From NCBI GenBank assembly GCA_963510375.1, contig CAUPES010000001.1, forward strand, positions 149,976 to 213,975: DNA of 64,000 bases. The letters run 5' to 3'. Below, one piece after another: positions 33,610-42,930 of the stretch. The notes beneath the pieces are model-generated. The model was not told the origin of the DNA and searched no databases. It saw only the letters and a list, made by a program, of their open reading frames with translations. The position numbers were made by a program, and so were the translations under genes. The DNA comes from Fastidiosipila sp963510375. Its GTDB lineage: Bacteria; Bacillota; Clostridia; Saccharofermentanales; Fastidiosipilaceae. Each line of letters opens with the position of its first letter. The first letter of the stretch is position 1.

Positions 33610-34476
33610 TTAGTTTTTTCTTCTATCGTAAGAATTGTAAGAGTCAATAGTTTTTCTGAAATTTTGATAACGCTCTATTCTTCCTGGATTAATTGATGTA
33701 GATGCTTTAACTGCGCATCCCGGTTCTTCTAAATGTTTACATGAATTAAATTTACAATCGTATTGTAAATCTCTAATTTCTGGAAAAGCAAAAGCTAAAT
33801 CCTGTCCATCAATATTTAATTGAGTAAGTTCTAATGAGCTAAAACCAGGAGTATCAGTTACATAACCTCCATTAAATGGGAAAAGCTCTGCATGTCTAGT
33901 TGTGTGACGACCACGTCCGAGCTTTCTTGAAATATCACCTGTTTCCATTAGGTCAGATTGTGCGAGAATGTTTAAAAGAGTTGATTTTCCTGCGCCAGAA
34001 GGACCAGCTAAACAGATTAAGTTCTGATTAATCTTGTCACGTAATTCTTGAAATAAAGCTTCAGAATTAGGTTCAGACAGAAAAACATTATATCCGAGAT
34101 TTTTATAAATGCTGGCTAGATCATCTCCATAAGCAGAGGCTAAATCATATTTAGTAAAAATGATTTCTACATTCATGTTTTGAACTTCACTGATAATTAG
34201 CATTTTGTCCAATACATTTAAATCAGGTTCTGGCTGACTTAAAGGAATTATCAGCCATAATAAGTCAATATTCGCTACCTGTGGTCTTGGTAGTTCATTT
34301 TTACGTTCATGAATATTTTGCATTACAAGAGGAATTAGTTCATCTCCAGTTTCTTCGCAGTAAACTAGATCACCAGCTATTGGTTTTAATCCTTGATTTT
34401 TGAAAACTCCAGGAGCATTACATTGGATTTCTTGACCTGGTTTAGCTAGTGAATTGACCCAATAATTACCACCCAC
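33610..34476 (-). CDS. rsgA: Small ribosomal subunit biogenesis GTPase RsgA (start probably further upstream)
   Basis: Circularly permuted GTPase that checks late 30S maturation. G4 appears as TKYD, G1 as AGPSGAGKSTLLN, G3 as DTPGFSS, and a C-terminal zinc knuckle as CKFNSCKHLEEPGC. Counted from a GTG at 34476 the protein has 288 aa but lacks the first strand of its OB domain. The same frame continues upstream as ELKNGEYIITRG, matching the family start, back to a strong AAGGAG (34535-34530) spaced 8 nt from an ATT codon (34521). I therefore think translation starts at ATT, making about 303 aa; GTG is kept as the conservative coordinate. Confidence 0.93.
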   Translation of the reverse strand: MGGNYWVNSLAKPGQEIQCNAPGVFKNQGLKPIAGDLVYCEETGDELIPLVMQNIHERKNELPRPQVANIDLLWLIIPLSQPEPDLNVLDKMLIISEVQNMNVEIIFTKYDLASAYGDDLASIYKNLGYNVFLSEPNSEALFQELRDKINQNLICLAGPSGAGKSTLLNILAQSDLMETGDISRKLGRGRHTTRHAELFPFNGGYVTDTPGFSSLELTQLNIDGQDLAFAFPEIRDLQYDCKFNSCKHLEEPGCAVKASTSINPGRIERYQNFRKTIDSYNSYDRRKN

Positions 34477-34562
34477 ACCTCTAGTAATAATATATTCACC
34501 ATTTTTTAATTCTTGAATAATATTTAATACTCCTTTATTAAAATTCTGTTTATTATATAAAA

Positions 34563-36482
34563 TTATTCAGCGTCATCATCATGTGACGGTTCTGAGCTTT
34601 CAGGTGAAGGTTCAGTGAGTTCTGGCGCATCCTCACCTGTATGCTTACTACTTTCAGTTGTGCCATTTTCATCTGTACCTTTAGTTTCAGTTGTGGTTTC
34701 ACTTGGTTTCTCTGTAGTTGTTGCAACTGTTGGATTTGCTTCTTCATAGGTACCTACTATTAGTACTACCGGTTTTCCAACATTTGATGTACCAGCTTTT
34801 GGTTCCATATCTACAACATAAAGACTGCTTTCATAACCTTTTAGGCTTGATGGTACTCTTGTTTCTGTATCAAAACCAATAGAATTTAAATATTCAATTG
34901 CTGAATCTAATTTTCTCCCTTTAACATCAGGCACTGGACCTTTATTTTTCCCTTTACTGATCGTAATAGTTATTCTAGAACCACGTTCAATTTTTGTACC
35001 AGGTGATGGAGAAATTTCCATAACTTTACCTTCAGGAACTGAAACGTTAAACTGATTTCTTGTCATAACTAGAAGGTTTTCTTTTTCCATTTGATTTTTA
35101 ACTTCGGCTGCATCTTCGCCTATTAAATCAGGGATAACGTAGAACTCACTACCTGTTGAAACAGTTAAAATAAACTCACTACCTTTTACAAAAGTACTAG
35201 CTCTATTAATTTTTGTGCCGGCTGAAATATTTTGAGAAATAATATTTCCAGTTGCTACCTTTTCACTAGCGGCTTCAACTTTAATGTGATTAACACCCTC
35301 GGATTTAAGCTTCTGTGAAACCTCTTCGTAAGACATATTTCTGAAGTCTTCTACCACATAAATTTCCTCTGTACCAGATTGATGTGTATTTAAATTATTT
35401 TTAACAGAGTCAGCAATAAACCAGATAGCTAAACCTAAAAGCAGAACAATAATAAGCGCAAAAAGCATAGTAATTACTGCATCTCTAGATCTAGATTTAC
35501 GTCTTGAGCTAATAGAGTTTTCTAAACTTAATACCCTATCTAGCGAGTTAGAATCAGAGTTGAAAACTTCTTGAGGCTCACCGGTAGAGTTTGCATCTGC
35601 GTAAATATTATAACTTGAATTGGTATTTGTAATTTTTCCATATCTACCATTTGGATTGATCATAAACATGTCCAAGTCATCAATTAGTGCTCTGGAGTCT
35701 GGATAACGTTTGTTAGGATTTTTTTGCATACAACGAAGAATTATATCCTCTAGTCCTTGTGGAATAGAAGATTCCAAATCTCTAGGATTAACTGGTTCTT
35801 CCTGTAATTGTTTAATAGCAACAGCAACAGAAGATTCTCCGTCAAAAGGAACCTCTCCAGTTAATAATTCATACATTAAAATACCTAAGGAATAAACATC
35901 GGAGCGATGATCTACTGCTCCTCCACGAGCTTGTTCAGGTGAGAAATAATGTACTGAACCAAGAGCTGTACCTCCAGTCATTGATACAGTATTAGTATTA
36001 GTAGCTCTAGCAATACCAAAATCAGTTACCATGCACACGCCATCAGGTGTAATCAGAATGTTTGCAGGCTTAATATCTCTATGAACAATAGACTGTGAAT
36101 GAGCATGTTCAAGAGCTAGAGCAATTTGGATTACAATTGGTACTGCTAAGCGCCAATCCATTTTGCCAGTTTCTTCTAATTTTTCTTTTAAACTTTTACC
36201 ATTTACATATTCTTGAACGATGTATTTAATTCCATTATCTTCTCCTACACCGTAAACGTTAACTATATTTGGATGTGACAAACTTGCTGCAGCTCTTGCC
36301 TCAAGGTCAAAACGTTTGACAAACTCTTCATCATCATTATATTCAGATTTTAAGATTTTAATCGCTACTAATTCGCCAGTATTTAAGTCAGTGGCTTTGT
36401 AGACTTTTGCCATACCACCAGTACCTGCTAGCTCTAAAATCTTATAGCGATTATTTAAGATTGTTCCAACATTAATAGACAT
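34563..36482 (-). CDS. prkC: PASTA-domain Ser/Thr protein kinase (PrkC/Stk1-like)
   Basis: Membrane kinase that senses peptidoglycan fragments and regulates growth and envelope functions. The kinase domain (about 11-270) has the ATP lysine K42, HRD at 134-136 and DFG at 154-156. A transmembrane helix lies at about 342-364 after a juxtamembrane basic stretch. Three extracellular PASTA repeats follow (beginning near YVVEDFRN, YVIPDLIG and GPVPDVKG), then a Thr/Ser/Glu/Pro-rich tail of about 60 residues. The phosphatase gene prpC lies 10 bases upstream, the usual partner pair. Confidence 0.95.
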   Translation of the reverse strand: MSINVGTILNNRYKILELAGTGGMAKVYKATDLNTGELVAIKILKSEYNDDEEFVKRFDLEARAAASLSHPNIVNVYGVGEDNGIKYIVQEYVNGKSLKEKLEETGKMDWRLAVPIVIQIALALEHAHSQSIVHRDIKPANILITPDGVCMVTDFGIARATNTNTVSMTGGTALGSVHYFSPEQARGGAVDHRSDVYSLGILMYELLTGEVPFDGESSVAVAIKQLQEEPVNPRDLESSIPQGLEDIILRCMQKNPNKRYPDSRALIDDLDMFMINPNGRYGKITNTNSSYNIYADANSTGEPQEVFNSDSNSLDRVLSLENSISSRRKSRSRDAVITMLFALIIVLLLGLAIWFIADSVKNNLNTHQSGTEEIYVVEDFRNMSYEEVSQKLKSEGVNHIKVEAASEKVATGNIISQNISAGTKINRASTFVKGSEFILTVSTGSEFYVIPDLIGEDAAEVKNQMEKENLLVMTRNQFNVSVPEGKVMEISPSPGTKIERGSRITITISKGKNKGPVPDVKGRKLDSAIEYLNSIGFDTETRVPSSLKGYESSLYVVDMEPKAGTSNVGKPVVLIVGTYEEANPTVATTTEKPSETTTETKGTDENGTTESSKHTGEDAPELTEPSPESSEPSHDDDAE

Positions 36483-36492
36483 GTTTACCTCA

Positions 36493-37239
36493 CTAAATAA
36501 ATCCCACGATAACAGTTACGTTATCTGGTGCACCATTTTCTAAAGTTTTACTAACTAATTTATTAGCACAAATATCTGGGTCAGTTTCATTACTTAATAT
36601 AGTTTTTATTTCATAGTTATTTAAAGCGTCATATAAGCCATCAGTACAAAATAAAATTTTATCTGAGCTATTTAAAGTATATTGTATTAATTCTGGACAA
36701 ATCTGCTCAGGACTTCCTATTGCTTTTGTAAGCAGGTTATGTTGTGGGTGACTATCAGCTAAATCAGCATCCAATTCTCCTGAATCTACTAAAGATTGTA
36801 CGTAAGTATCGTCTTTGGTTAATTGATAAAATTTGTCGTTCCTTAGTAAATAAATTCTACTATCACCTACATGTGCAATATAAAATTTATAGTTAATGAT
36901 TAATCCAATTGTTAAAGTAGTACCCATTCCTGACATCTCAGGTTTCAATTTAGTTTCTAATTCAACTTGAATGTTGGCTGCTTCTACAGCATTACCTAAC
37001 ATTTCTAAGATTTCCTGATCAGTCATATCTTCTCTAAAAGAGTTATCTATAACATAAGTAGAATAATGCACAGCAATTTGACTTGCAACTTCACCATAAC
37101 TATGACCACCCATGCCATCAGCGATTATGAGAAGTACAAATCTTTTATCTTTAGATCTTAAAAAAGAATAACTGTCTTCATTGTTTTTGCGAACTAAACC
37201 TACATCAGTAGCGGCGCCAAAGACAGATGCTGTATACAT
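36493..37239 (-). CDS. prpC: PP2C-type protein phosphatase (PrpC/Stp)
   Basis: Dephosphorylates substrates of the adjacent PASTA kinase. PPM family motifs are visible: TDVGLVRKNNEDS, IIADGMGGH (metal aspartate), GTTLTIGLI, VGDSRIYLLR, LTKDDTYV, LLTKAIG, and the C-terminal FCTDGLYD and DNVTVIVG. Length 248 aa is normal. In Bacillus rlmN sits between rsmB and prpC; here it is absent. Confidence 0.96.
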   Translation of the reverse strand: MYTASVFGAATDVGLVRKNNEDSYSFLRSKDKRFVLLIIADGMGGHSYGEVASQIAVHYSTYVIDNSFREDMTDQEILEMLGNAVEAANIQVELETKLKPEMSGMGTTLTIGLIINYKFYIAHVGDSRIYLLRNDKFYQLTKDDTYVQSLVDSGELDADLADSHPQHNLLTKAIGSPEQICPELIQYTLNSSDKILFCTDGLYDALNNYEIKTILSNETDPDICANKLVSKTLENGAPDNVTVIVGFI

Positions 37240-37328
37240 ATTCTAAGTATAACCTCCATTAGTTCTGATATTCGCTTATATATTATACAGTATTTAAATT
37301 AATTAAAAAATTAACACTTAAAGAATAA

Positions 37329-38810
37329 TTAAAGCTTTTTTATAAGAGCTAAATAGAAGCCTTCTGACTTGATTTTATGAGGCCAGAGAGTAATTTCTCC
37401 TTCATCTAGTTTTTGTTTAAGTAAAGGATCTAATTTTAATAAGTTTTCTGCCGTTCTCCCTAAATTTTCTCTGAGTGAAACTAATTTGTAATTGGGATTG
37501 TTTTTCAGGAAATCATTTACTTGACTAGAATTTTCCGCTGCGTTTAAAGTACAGGTAGAGTAAATTATTAACCCACCTGGCTTAAGTATATAACTTGCAA
37601 CTTCAAAAATCTTTTTCTGGATTTTAAGTAAATCATCAAGTCCAGTTTTATTCCAATGTAATCTTAGTTCAGGTTTACTTTGTAATAATCCTAAACCTGA
37701 GCATGGAACATCTAATAATACTTTATCAAAAAAACTTTGATATTCACTCCACTGCGTAATATCTGAAGCATCTGAAACTATAGTTTTGACATTATTAATT
37801 GATAACCTGTTAAGTTCAGATTTTAATAAATCGATTCTGTGTTCTTGTAAATCTGAAGCAAAAATCTGAGATTGACCATAGCTAAGGTCTGAAATTTGAA
37901 TAGTTTTTCCGCCTGGAGCGGCACAAATATCAGCAATTTTTTCATTAGGAAGAGGTTTTAATGCCATAGCTGGTAACATAGCACTCTCACCTTGAGCTTT
38001 TATTAATCCTGTTTTCCAAGCTTCAGAATGATGTAGTGATTTACCATGTAAATCTAAATGTAAAGAGTCTTCTTGAAAATAAGAGGCATTACTAGAAATT
38101 TCATCTTTTTTTAGCAAATTTATCACATGTTTAATTTGACTACTTTTATTAACAGATGAATTAAACCTTATTCTGACGTTAAGTTCTGGGCTACTCTTGA
38201 GGAAATTTGCTAGTTTATTGACCTCATCTTCATCACCCAATTCAGTAAGAAAATGTTTGTATAACTCTTCAGTAAATCCAGCTTTAGCATACTTATCTAA
38301 TTCAATATTATAGAAAGTAGCTTTAGGGAACTTTCTAAGGGCATTTCTTAATATAGCATTTACTAAGGATGTAGCTGAACTTACACCAAACCTTCTACAT
38401 AATTTAACAGTCTCAGAAACAACAGCATGTTCAGCCTGGTTAGAATAGTAAATTTGCCATAATCCTAAGCGTAAAATAACTAAAACTCTAGAATCTAGTT
38501 TATTTATTTTTGTTTTTGACAACTTACCTATTAGATTGTCTAATCTAAATGTTTCATTTAAAGTCCCTAAAATAAAAGCAGTTGCTGTAGATTTCTCTTG
38601 TTCGTCTAATTTTGAAGAGTTATATGTCCTATTAATTGCGATGTCTGAAAATGCATTTAAAACATAAACTTGATAAAGTACTGTAAAAGCAAGCTCTCTC
38701 GAGTTTTTAGATTCAGGGAATTTATTGAATTTTTGTAAAGCTTTTTGATATTTGTTATCAAGCTTGCTTGCATAAGAATTCATTTCTTGTTTATCAATAT
38801 TTTTTGACAT
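37329..38810 (-). CDS. rsmB: 16S rRNA (cytosine-967-C5)-methyltransferase RsmB
   Basis: Makes m5C967 in 16S rRNA using SAM. The start is ATG 38810 (MSKNIDKQEMN), which follows AAAAGGAG; another in-frame ATG 24 nt upstream lacks such a signal. The N-terminal NusB-like RNA-binding domain (about 35-170) is followed by a Rossmann methyltransferase with DICAAPGGKT, DVPCSGLGLL and YSTCTLN; the cysteines in the last two motifs are the release and nucleophilic residues. Length 493 aa is slightly above the usual 430-450, with an N-terminal extension. Downstream of fmt. Confidence 0.95.
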   Translation of the reverse strand: MSKNIDKQEMNSYASKLDNKYQKALQKFNKFPESKNSRELAFTVLYQVYVLNAFSDIAINRTYNSSKLDEQEKSTATAFILGTLNETFRLDNLIGKLSKTKINKLDSRVLVILRLGLWQIYYSNQAEHAVVSETVKLCRRFGVSSATSLVNAILRNALRKFPKATFYNIELDKYAKAGFTEELYKHFLTELGDEDEVNKLANFLKSSPELNVRIRFNSSVNKSSQIKHVINLLKKDEISSNASYFQEDSLHLDLHGKSLHHSEAWKTGLIKAQGESAMLPAMALKPLPNEKIADICAAPGGKTIQISDLSYGQSQIFASDLQEHRIDLLKSELNRLSINNVKTIVSDASDITQWSEYQSFFDKVLLDVPCSGLGLLQSKPELRLHWNKTGLDDLLKIQKKIFEVASYILKPGGLIIYSTCTLNAAENSSQVNDFLKNNPNYKLVSLRENLGRTAENLLKLDPLLKQKLDEGEITLWPHKIKSEGFYLALIKKL

Positions 38811-38848
38811 TATACTCCTTTTGACTTTAACCATAAAAGTAATGATAA

Positions 38849-39811
38849 TTAAGGTTCATTCGTAAAAGTATCTTCAGTAACAGTATAGTTATGATAATTT
38901 GCACTAGTTTGCATTGCTTTAGAGTTAGCTTTTTGAACTTCTAAAAGTTGCAACACACCAGAGCTGGTTTTTACCCATATGCTTTTTTGGGCTAATGAAA
39001 CTACAGTACCATTACTTAATTCGCTGTAAGTATCAGGTAGATCAGGGCAAGCCTCTTTAGTATAAGCTTTAGCTAAATGTATCTTAAAACGATTTCCATT
39101 TTCATAAGTAAAAGCTCCTGGCCAAGGATAAAGGCCTCTAACTTGTGCTTCGATTTGGTTAGCGGTACTATTCCAATCGATTAGTCCCATCTCTTTATCA
39201 ATTAAGCCGCAAAATGTTGCTTGCTCATCATCTTGAGCAATAGGCTTGATTTTACCTTCATAAATATCTTCCAAGGTTTCTGGAAGTAGATCCGCTCCAA
39301 TCTTAGCTAACTCTAGCATTAGTTCATCAGAACGCATTAAATCAGGGATTTCAAACTCAGCTGTGCTAAAAATTGGACCAGCATCCAACTCGGACGTCAT
39401 TCTCAATATCGTTATACCTGTAAGCTTATCTCCTGCCAATAAAGATGCTTGTACAGGACTTGCACCACGATATTTAGGCAATAATGATCCATGAACATTC
39501 AGAGCTTCATAATTTGCTAAATCTAAGATGCGATCAGGTAAAATTCTTCCGTAAGCAGCTGTAATAATAAAGTCAGGTTCATATGATTTAATTTTTTCAT
39601 AAAACTCATCAGTCTTAATTTTTCGTGGTTGAATTAAATCGATGCCATGTTCTTTTGTTACTGCATGTACAGGAGTTGGCTTAATAATTTGCTTTCTGCC
39701 TTGTGGTTTGTCAGGTTGGCTAACACAAAGCACGGGTTTATGCCCAGTTCTAATTAAACCTTGCAAAACCTCTGCAGCAAAATCTGGAGTTCCAAAGAAT
39801 ACAATATTCAC
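38849..39811 (-). CDS. fmt: Methionyl-tRNA formyltransferase
   Basis: Formylates initiator Met-tRNA with 10-formyl-THF. The N-terminal formyltransferase domain starts IVFFGTPDFAAEVL and has the catalytic Asn-His-Asp set around LNVHGSLLPKYRGASP and ELDAGPI. The C-terminal OB-like domain is marked by RGLYPWPGAFT. Length 320 aa is normal. Adjacent to def, whose product removes the formyl group after translation. Confidence 0.97.
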   Translation of the reverse strand: MNIVFFGTPDFAAEVLQGLIRTGHKPVLCVSQPDKPQGRKQIIKPTPVHAVTKEHGIDLIQPRKIKTDEFYEKIKSYEPDFIITAAYGRILPDRILDLANYEALNVHGSLLPKYRGASPVQASLLAGDKLTGITILRMTSELDAGPIFSTAEFEIPDLMRSDELMLELAKIGADLLPETLEDIYEGKIKPIAQDDEQATFCGLIDKEMGLIDWNSTANQIEAQVRGLYPWPGAFTYENGNRFKIHLAKAYTKEACPDLPDTYSELSNGTVVSLAQKSIWVKTSSGVLQLLEVQKANSKAMQTSANYHNYTVTEDTFTNEP

Positions 39812-39859
39812 AAAGCACCTCTTCTAGTTTAAAGTCTAAAAAATAAAATTATTTAAATT

Positions 39860-40339
39860 CTAATCTATATTTACACCTAGTTCTTGTTGTTTTTTCCTGT
39901 CTACATATAACATACCATTCAAGTGGTCTGTTTCATGTTCTACACAAGCAGCCATAAGTCCTTTAGCTGTTAAAGTAAATTCTTCACCATTTAGATCTGT
40001 TGCTCTTACTGTAACTTTTGCTGGTCTTCTAATTTCTCCCCAAATATCAGGAATACTTAAACAACCTTCAGTGTGTTCAAATGTACCTACTTTTGAAATA
40101 ATTTCAGGATTAATAAAGATAATAGGTTCAGAATTTTCATCTTCACGCATATCTATAATAAAAATTCTTTTCAAAACACCTATTTGAGGTGCAGCCAATC
40201 CAATACCATTGCTAGTTTCATTCAATGTATCAATCATATCTTGGGCGAGTTCTTTAATACGATCATCAATCTCTTTTATTTCTCGTGATCTTTTTCTCAA
40301 TACTGGATCTTCTTCTGTAACAATATTTCTAATAGCCAT
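39860..40339 (-). CDS. def: Peptide deformylase
   Basis: Removes the N-formyl group from new proteins. The three active-site motifs are intact: GIGLAAPQ (45-52), EGCLS with the metal cysteine C93, and HETDH with H135, E136 and H139. Length 159 aa and the short C-terminus fit the type 1 enzymes of Clostridia. Part of priA-def-fmt-rsmB. Confidence 0.97.
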   Translation of the reverse strand: MAIRNIVTEEDPVLRKRSREIKEIDDRIKELAQDMIDTLNETSNGIGLAAPQIGVLKRIFIIDMREDENSEPIIFINPEIISKVGTFEHTEGCLSIPDIWGEIRRPAKVTVRATDLNGEEFTLTAKGLMAACVEHETDHLNGMLYVDRKKQQELGVNID

Positions 40340-40410
40340 TTCGTTGCTCCTCTTTAAATTTTATAAAACTAAAATACATTATACCAAAATAGTTTTGATT
40401 AGCCTAATTA

Positions 40411-42918
40411 TTAGGCCGGATCTAAGCGGAAACTGACTCTGATTGAATCATTTTTTTTCATCAATGAAATTCTATGCCAAAGTGAGCTTAATTTCTCAAT
40501 TTGATTTTTACCACTTGATTTAATAATAATATTCCAACGCCAACGATTTTGCAGTTTATAAAGACTTGCAGGTGCTGGTTTTAAAACTTTTAGTTCGCTT
40601 AATTTATTTTTGAAGATATATTTTTCAATAATATCGTAAAGTTCTCGACTTGCTTGAGCTGTCAAATTCTCGTTTTCGCTACTTATGCTTATGTGTGCTA
40701 AGGTACTAAAAGGTGGATATTTAAGAGAGTTTCTAAAGTTTAATTCTTGTTCAACAAATTCCATGTAGTTATGTCTTGAGCTTGCTTGTATTGCGTAATT
40801 ATCTATATTGAAAGCTTGAATATAGACTTTGCCAGGTAAGTCAGCACGACCAGCACGACCGGCAGCTTGAGTTATTAATTGAAATGCATTTTCTGCAGCT
40901 TGATAATCATTTCTATTAATCATTTGATCAACATTTAATATACCAACTAAGGTTAATCTAGGAAAATTATGACCTTTGGCTATCATTTGAGTACCAATAA
41001 GGATACTTGATTTACTATTTCTAAATTTTTGAAATAATTCAGCTTGTTTCCTAGAGTTGGTACTTGAGTCCTGATCAATTCTAAATATATCTACATTTGG
41101 GAAAAGATCTCGACAAATAGCTTCAAGTTTTTGGGTACCAAAACCATAATTTATAATTGCATCTGCACCACAATTCTTACAAGTTTTACTTAATTTCTCC
41201 GTAGTTCCGCAGTAATGGCAAATTAATAAATTCTTATCTTTATGATAAGTGAAAGTTATCGAGCAATTTGGACATTCAATGTTTTGCCCACACTCCGAGC
41301 AAAGCACCGTACTTGCAAAGCCTCTTCTGTTGAGAAATAACATTACCTGTTCTTCTCTATTCAAAGTGTTTTGCATGGCTTCTAATAAATTATTACTTAT
41401 AATCCCCTCAGTATCAGTATTCCAATCTTTACGTAAATCTATAATTTCAACTGGAGGTAAGTTAGCCATTCCAGCTCTTGCGCTAAGTTCAAGTTTCTCT
41501 GATTTACCTTCCACAGAACGATAAAATGTCTCCAAGCTAGGAGTTGCAGATCCTAATACCAATGTAACACTTTCGTTCAAAGCTCTAAGTCTAGCTATTG
41601 TTCTGGCATCATAATATGGTGACATATCTGAAGCATAAGAAGTCTCCTGCTCTTCGTCAATAATAATTAGTCCTAAATTCTCCAATGGTGCAAAAATTGC
41701 AGAACGTGCACCTATAACTATTTCAAAATCGCCAGCTTTTATTTTTTCCCAACGATCAAAACGTTCTCTCTGACTTAAACCGCTATGAAGCACAGTAATC
41801 ATTCCTGGAAAATGCAGATTGAATTGACCGACCATTTGAGGCGTTAAACCAATTTCTGGTACTAAAAGTATTGCTTTTTGTCCTTTTTCTAAACAATTCT
41901 TTACAGCTCTTATATAAACTTCTGTTTTACCTGAACCAGTTATTCCGTATAGCAAAAATTCCTTGTTAGATTTGTTATTTATGCTTAAGTTTATTGACTC
42001 AACCGCCTGCTTCTGTTCTTGACTTAGGGCATCATACGAAACTATATTAAAATTTTTTGGTAGTAATTCCGAGTCGAATGTATCAACTTCTATATCATCT
42101 GTAGATATTTCTTTGTGAAAAAATTCAATTAAGCCCTTACCTTCAAGAGTTTTTAAACTATTTCTTTTTACATTACAATTTTGAATAATTTCTTGAGTAC
42201 TAGCAGTTTCAAAGTTTATTAAATATTCAATTATAGAATCTTGTTGTATTGATCCCAAAGCGTTATCTTCATATAAATTTATTGCTTCCTCACGATTTAT
42301 TAATTTGACATGTTCGTTACTTTTGCGTTTTATCTTTTGATCACTGCTCAAATTAATATTTATTAATCCCGCTTTAGCCAAAGATATTAACTCATTGCGT
42401 TTATAAGATTGCAGTAAAAAATCATCAAGATTAAACTTGATTTTTTTTAGTTCAAATTTGTTATTCTTTTGGCTAATATTTAATGCAATATTTATAAATT
42501 TCTCATCAAGTTTCTCAAAGCCTAGATCAGTAATACTTATGATCTCGGCTAATTGCAAATTAAAACCAGCAGGTAGCATCAAAGAGGCAGCTTGACCATA
42601 TGTGCAAGCATAAAGTTGCTTCATCTGAGCGAGTAATTTAATTTGCATGCTATCTAATAGAGGGGCATTATCAAGAACTGCAGCCAAAGGCTTAATTTTA
42701 TCTCCCAGATGCTCAGCTTCAGAACATTCTTTTGAATTTAAAATAGAAAAAATAAATGCTTCGCTAAATCGATCACCCTTGCCAAAAGGAATCAAAACTC
42801 TGCGACCTATACAAATATCTTCATGCATGGTTTTAGGGACTTTGTATGTATAGATTCTATCAAAGGTGCTTAAAGCATTTCTTAAGAAAACTTTAACAAA
42901 TTTAGACAAAGTACTCAT
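40411..42918 (-). CDS. priA: Primosomal replication protein N' (PriA helicase)
   Basis: Restarts collapsed replication forks by loading the replicative helicase. An N-terminal 3'BD domain is followed by an SF2 helicase with Walker A GITGSGKTE, and Walker B IIIDEEQETSY, then GSATPSLE and the C-terminal QAAGRAGRA motif. The zinc-binding insertion contains eight cysteines (CSECGQNIECPNC and CHYCG...CKNCG). The Walker B box reads DEEQ, where E. coli and Bacillus PriA have DEEH. Length 835 aa is at the upper end. First gene of the def-fmt cluster, 12 bases downstream of polC. Confidence 0.95.
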   Translation of the reverse strand: MSTLSKFVKVFLRNALSTFDRIYTYKVPKTMHEDICIGRRVLIPFGKGDRFSEAFIFSILNSKECSEAEHLGDKIKPLAAVLDNAPLLDSMQIKLLAQMKQLYACTYGQAASLMLPAGFNLQLAEIISITDLGFEKLDEKFINIALNISQKNNKFELKKIKFNLDDFLLQSYKRNELISLAKAGLININLSSDQKIKRKSNEHVKLINREEAINLYEDNALGSIQQDSIIEYLINFETASTQEIIQNCNVKRNSLKTLEGKGLIEFFHKEISTDDIEVDTFDSELLPKNFNIVSYDALSQEQKQAVESINLSINNKSNKEFLLYGITGSGKTEVYIRAVKNCLEKGQKAILLVPEIGLTPQMVGQFNLHFPGMITVLHSGLSQRERFDRWEKIKAGDFEIVIGARSAIFAPLENLGLIIIDEEQETSYASDMSPYYDARTIARLRALNESVTLVLGSATPSLETFYRSVEGKSEKLELSARAGMANLPPVEIIDLRKDWNTDTEGIISNNLLEAMQNTLNREEQVMLFLNRRGFASTVLCSECGQNIECPNCSITFTYHKDKNLLICHYCGTTEKLSKTCKNCGADAIINYGFGTQKLEAICRDLFPNVDIFRIDQDSSTNSRKQAELFQKFRNSKSSILIGTQMIAKGHNFPRLTLVGILNVDQMINRNDYQAAENAFQLITQAAGRAGRADLPGKVYIQAFNIDNYAIQASSRHNYMEFVEQELNFRNSLKYPPFSTLAHISISSENENLTAQASRELYDIIEKYIFKNKLSELKVLKPAPASLYKLQNRWRWNIIIKSSGKNQIEKLSSLWHRISLMKKNDSIRVSFRLDPA

Positions 42919-42930
42919 TCTCCTTTAATT

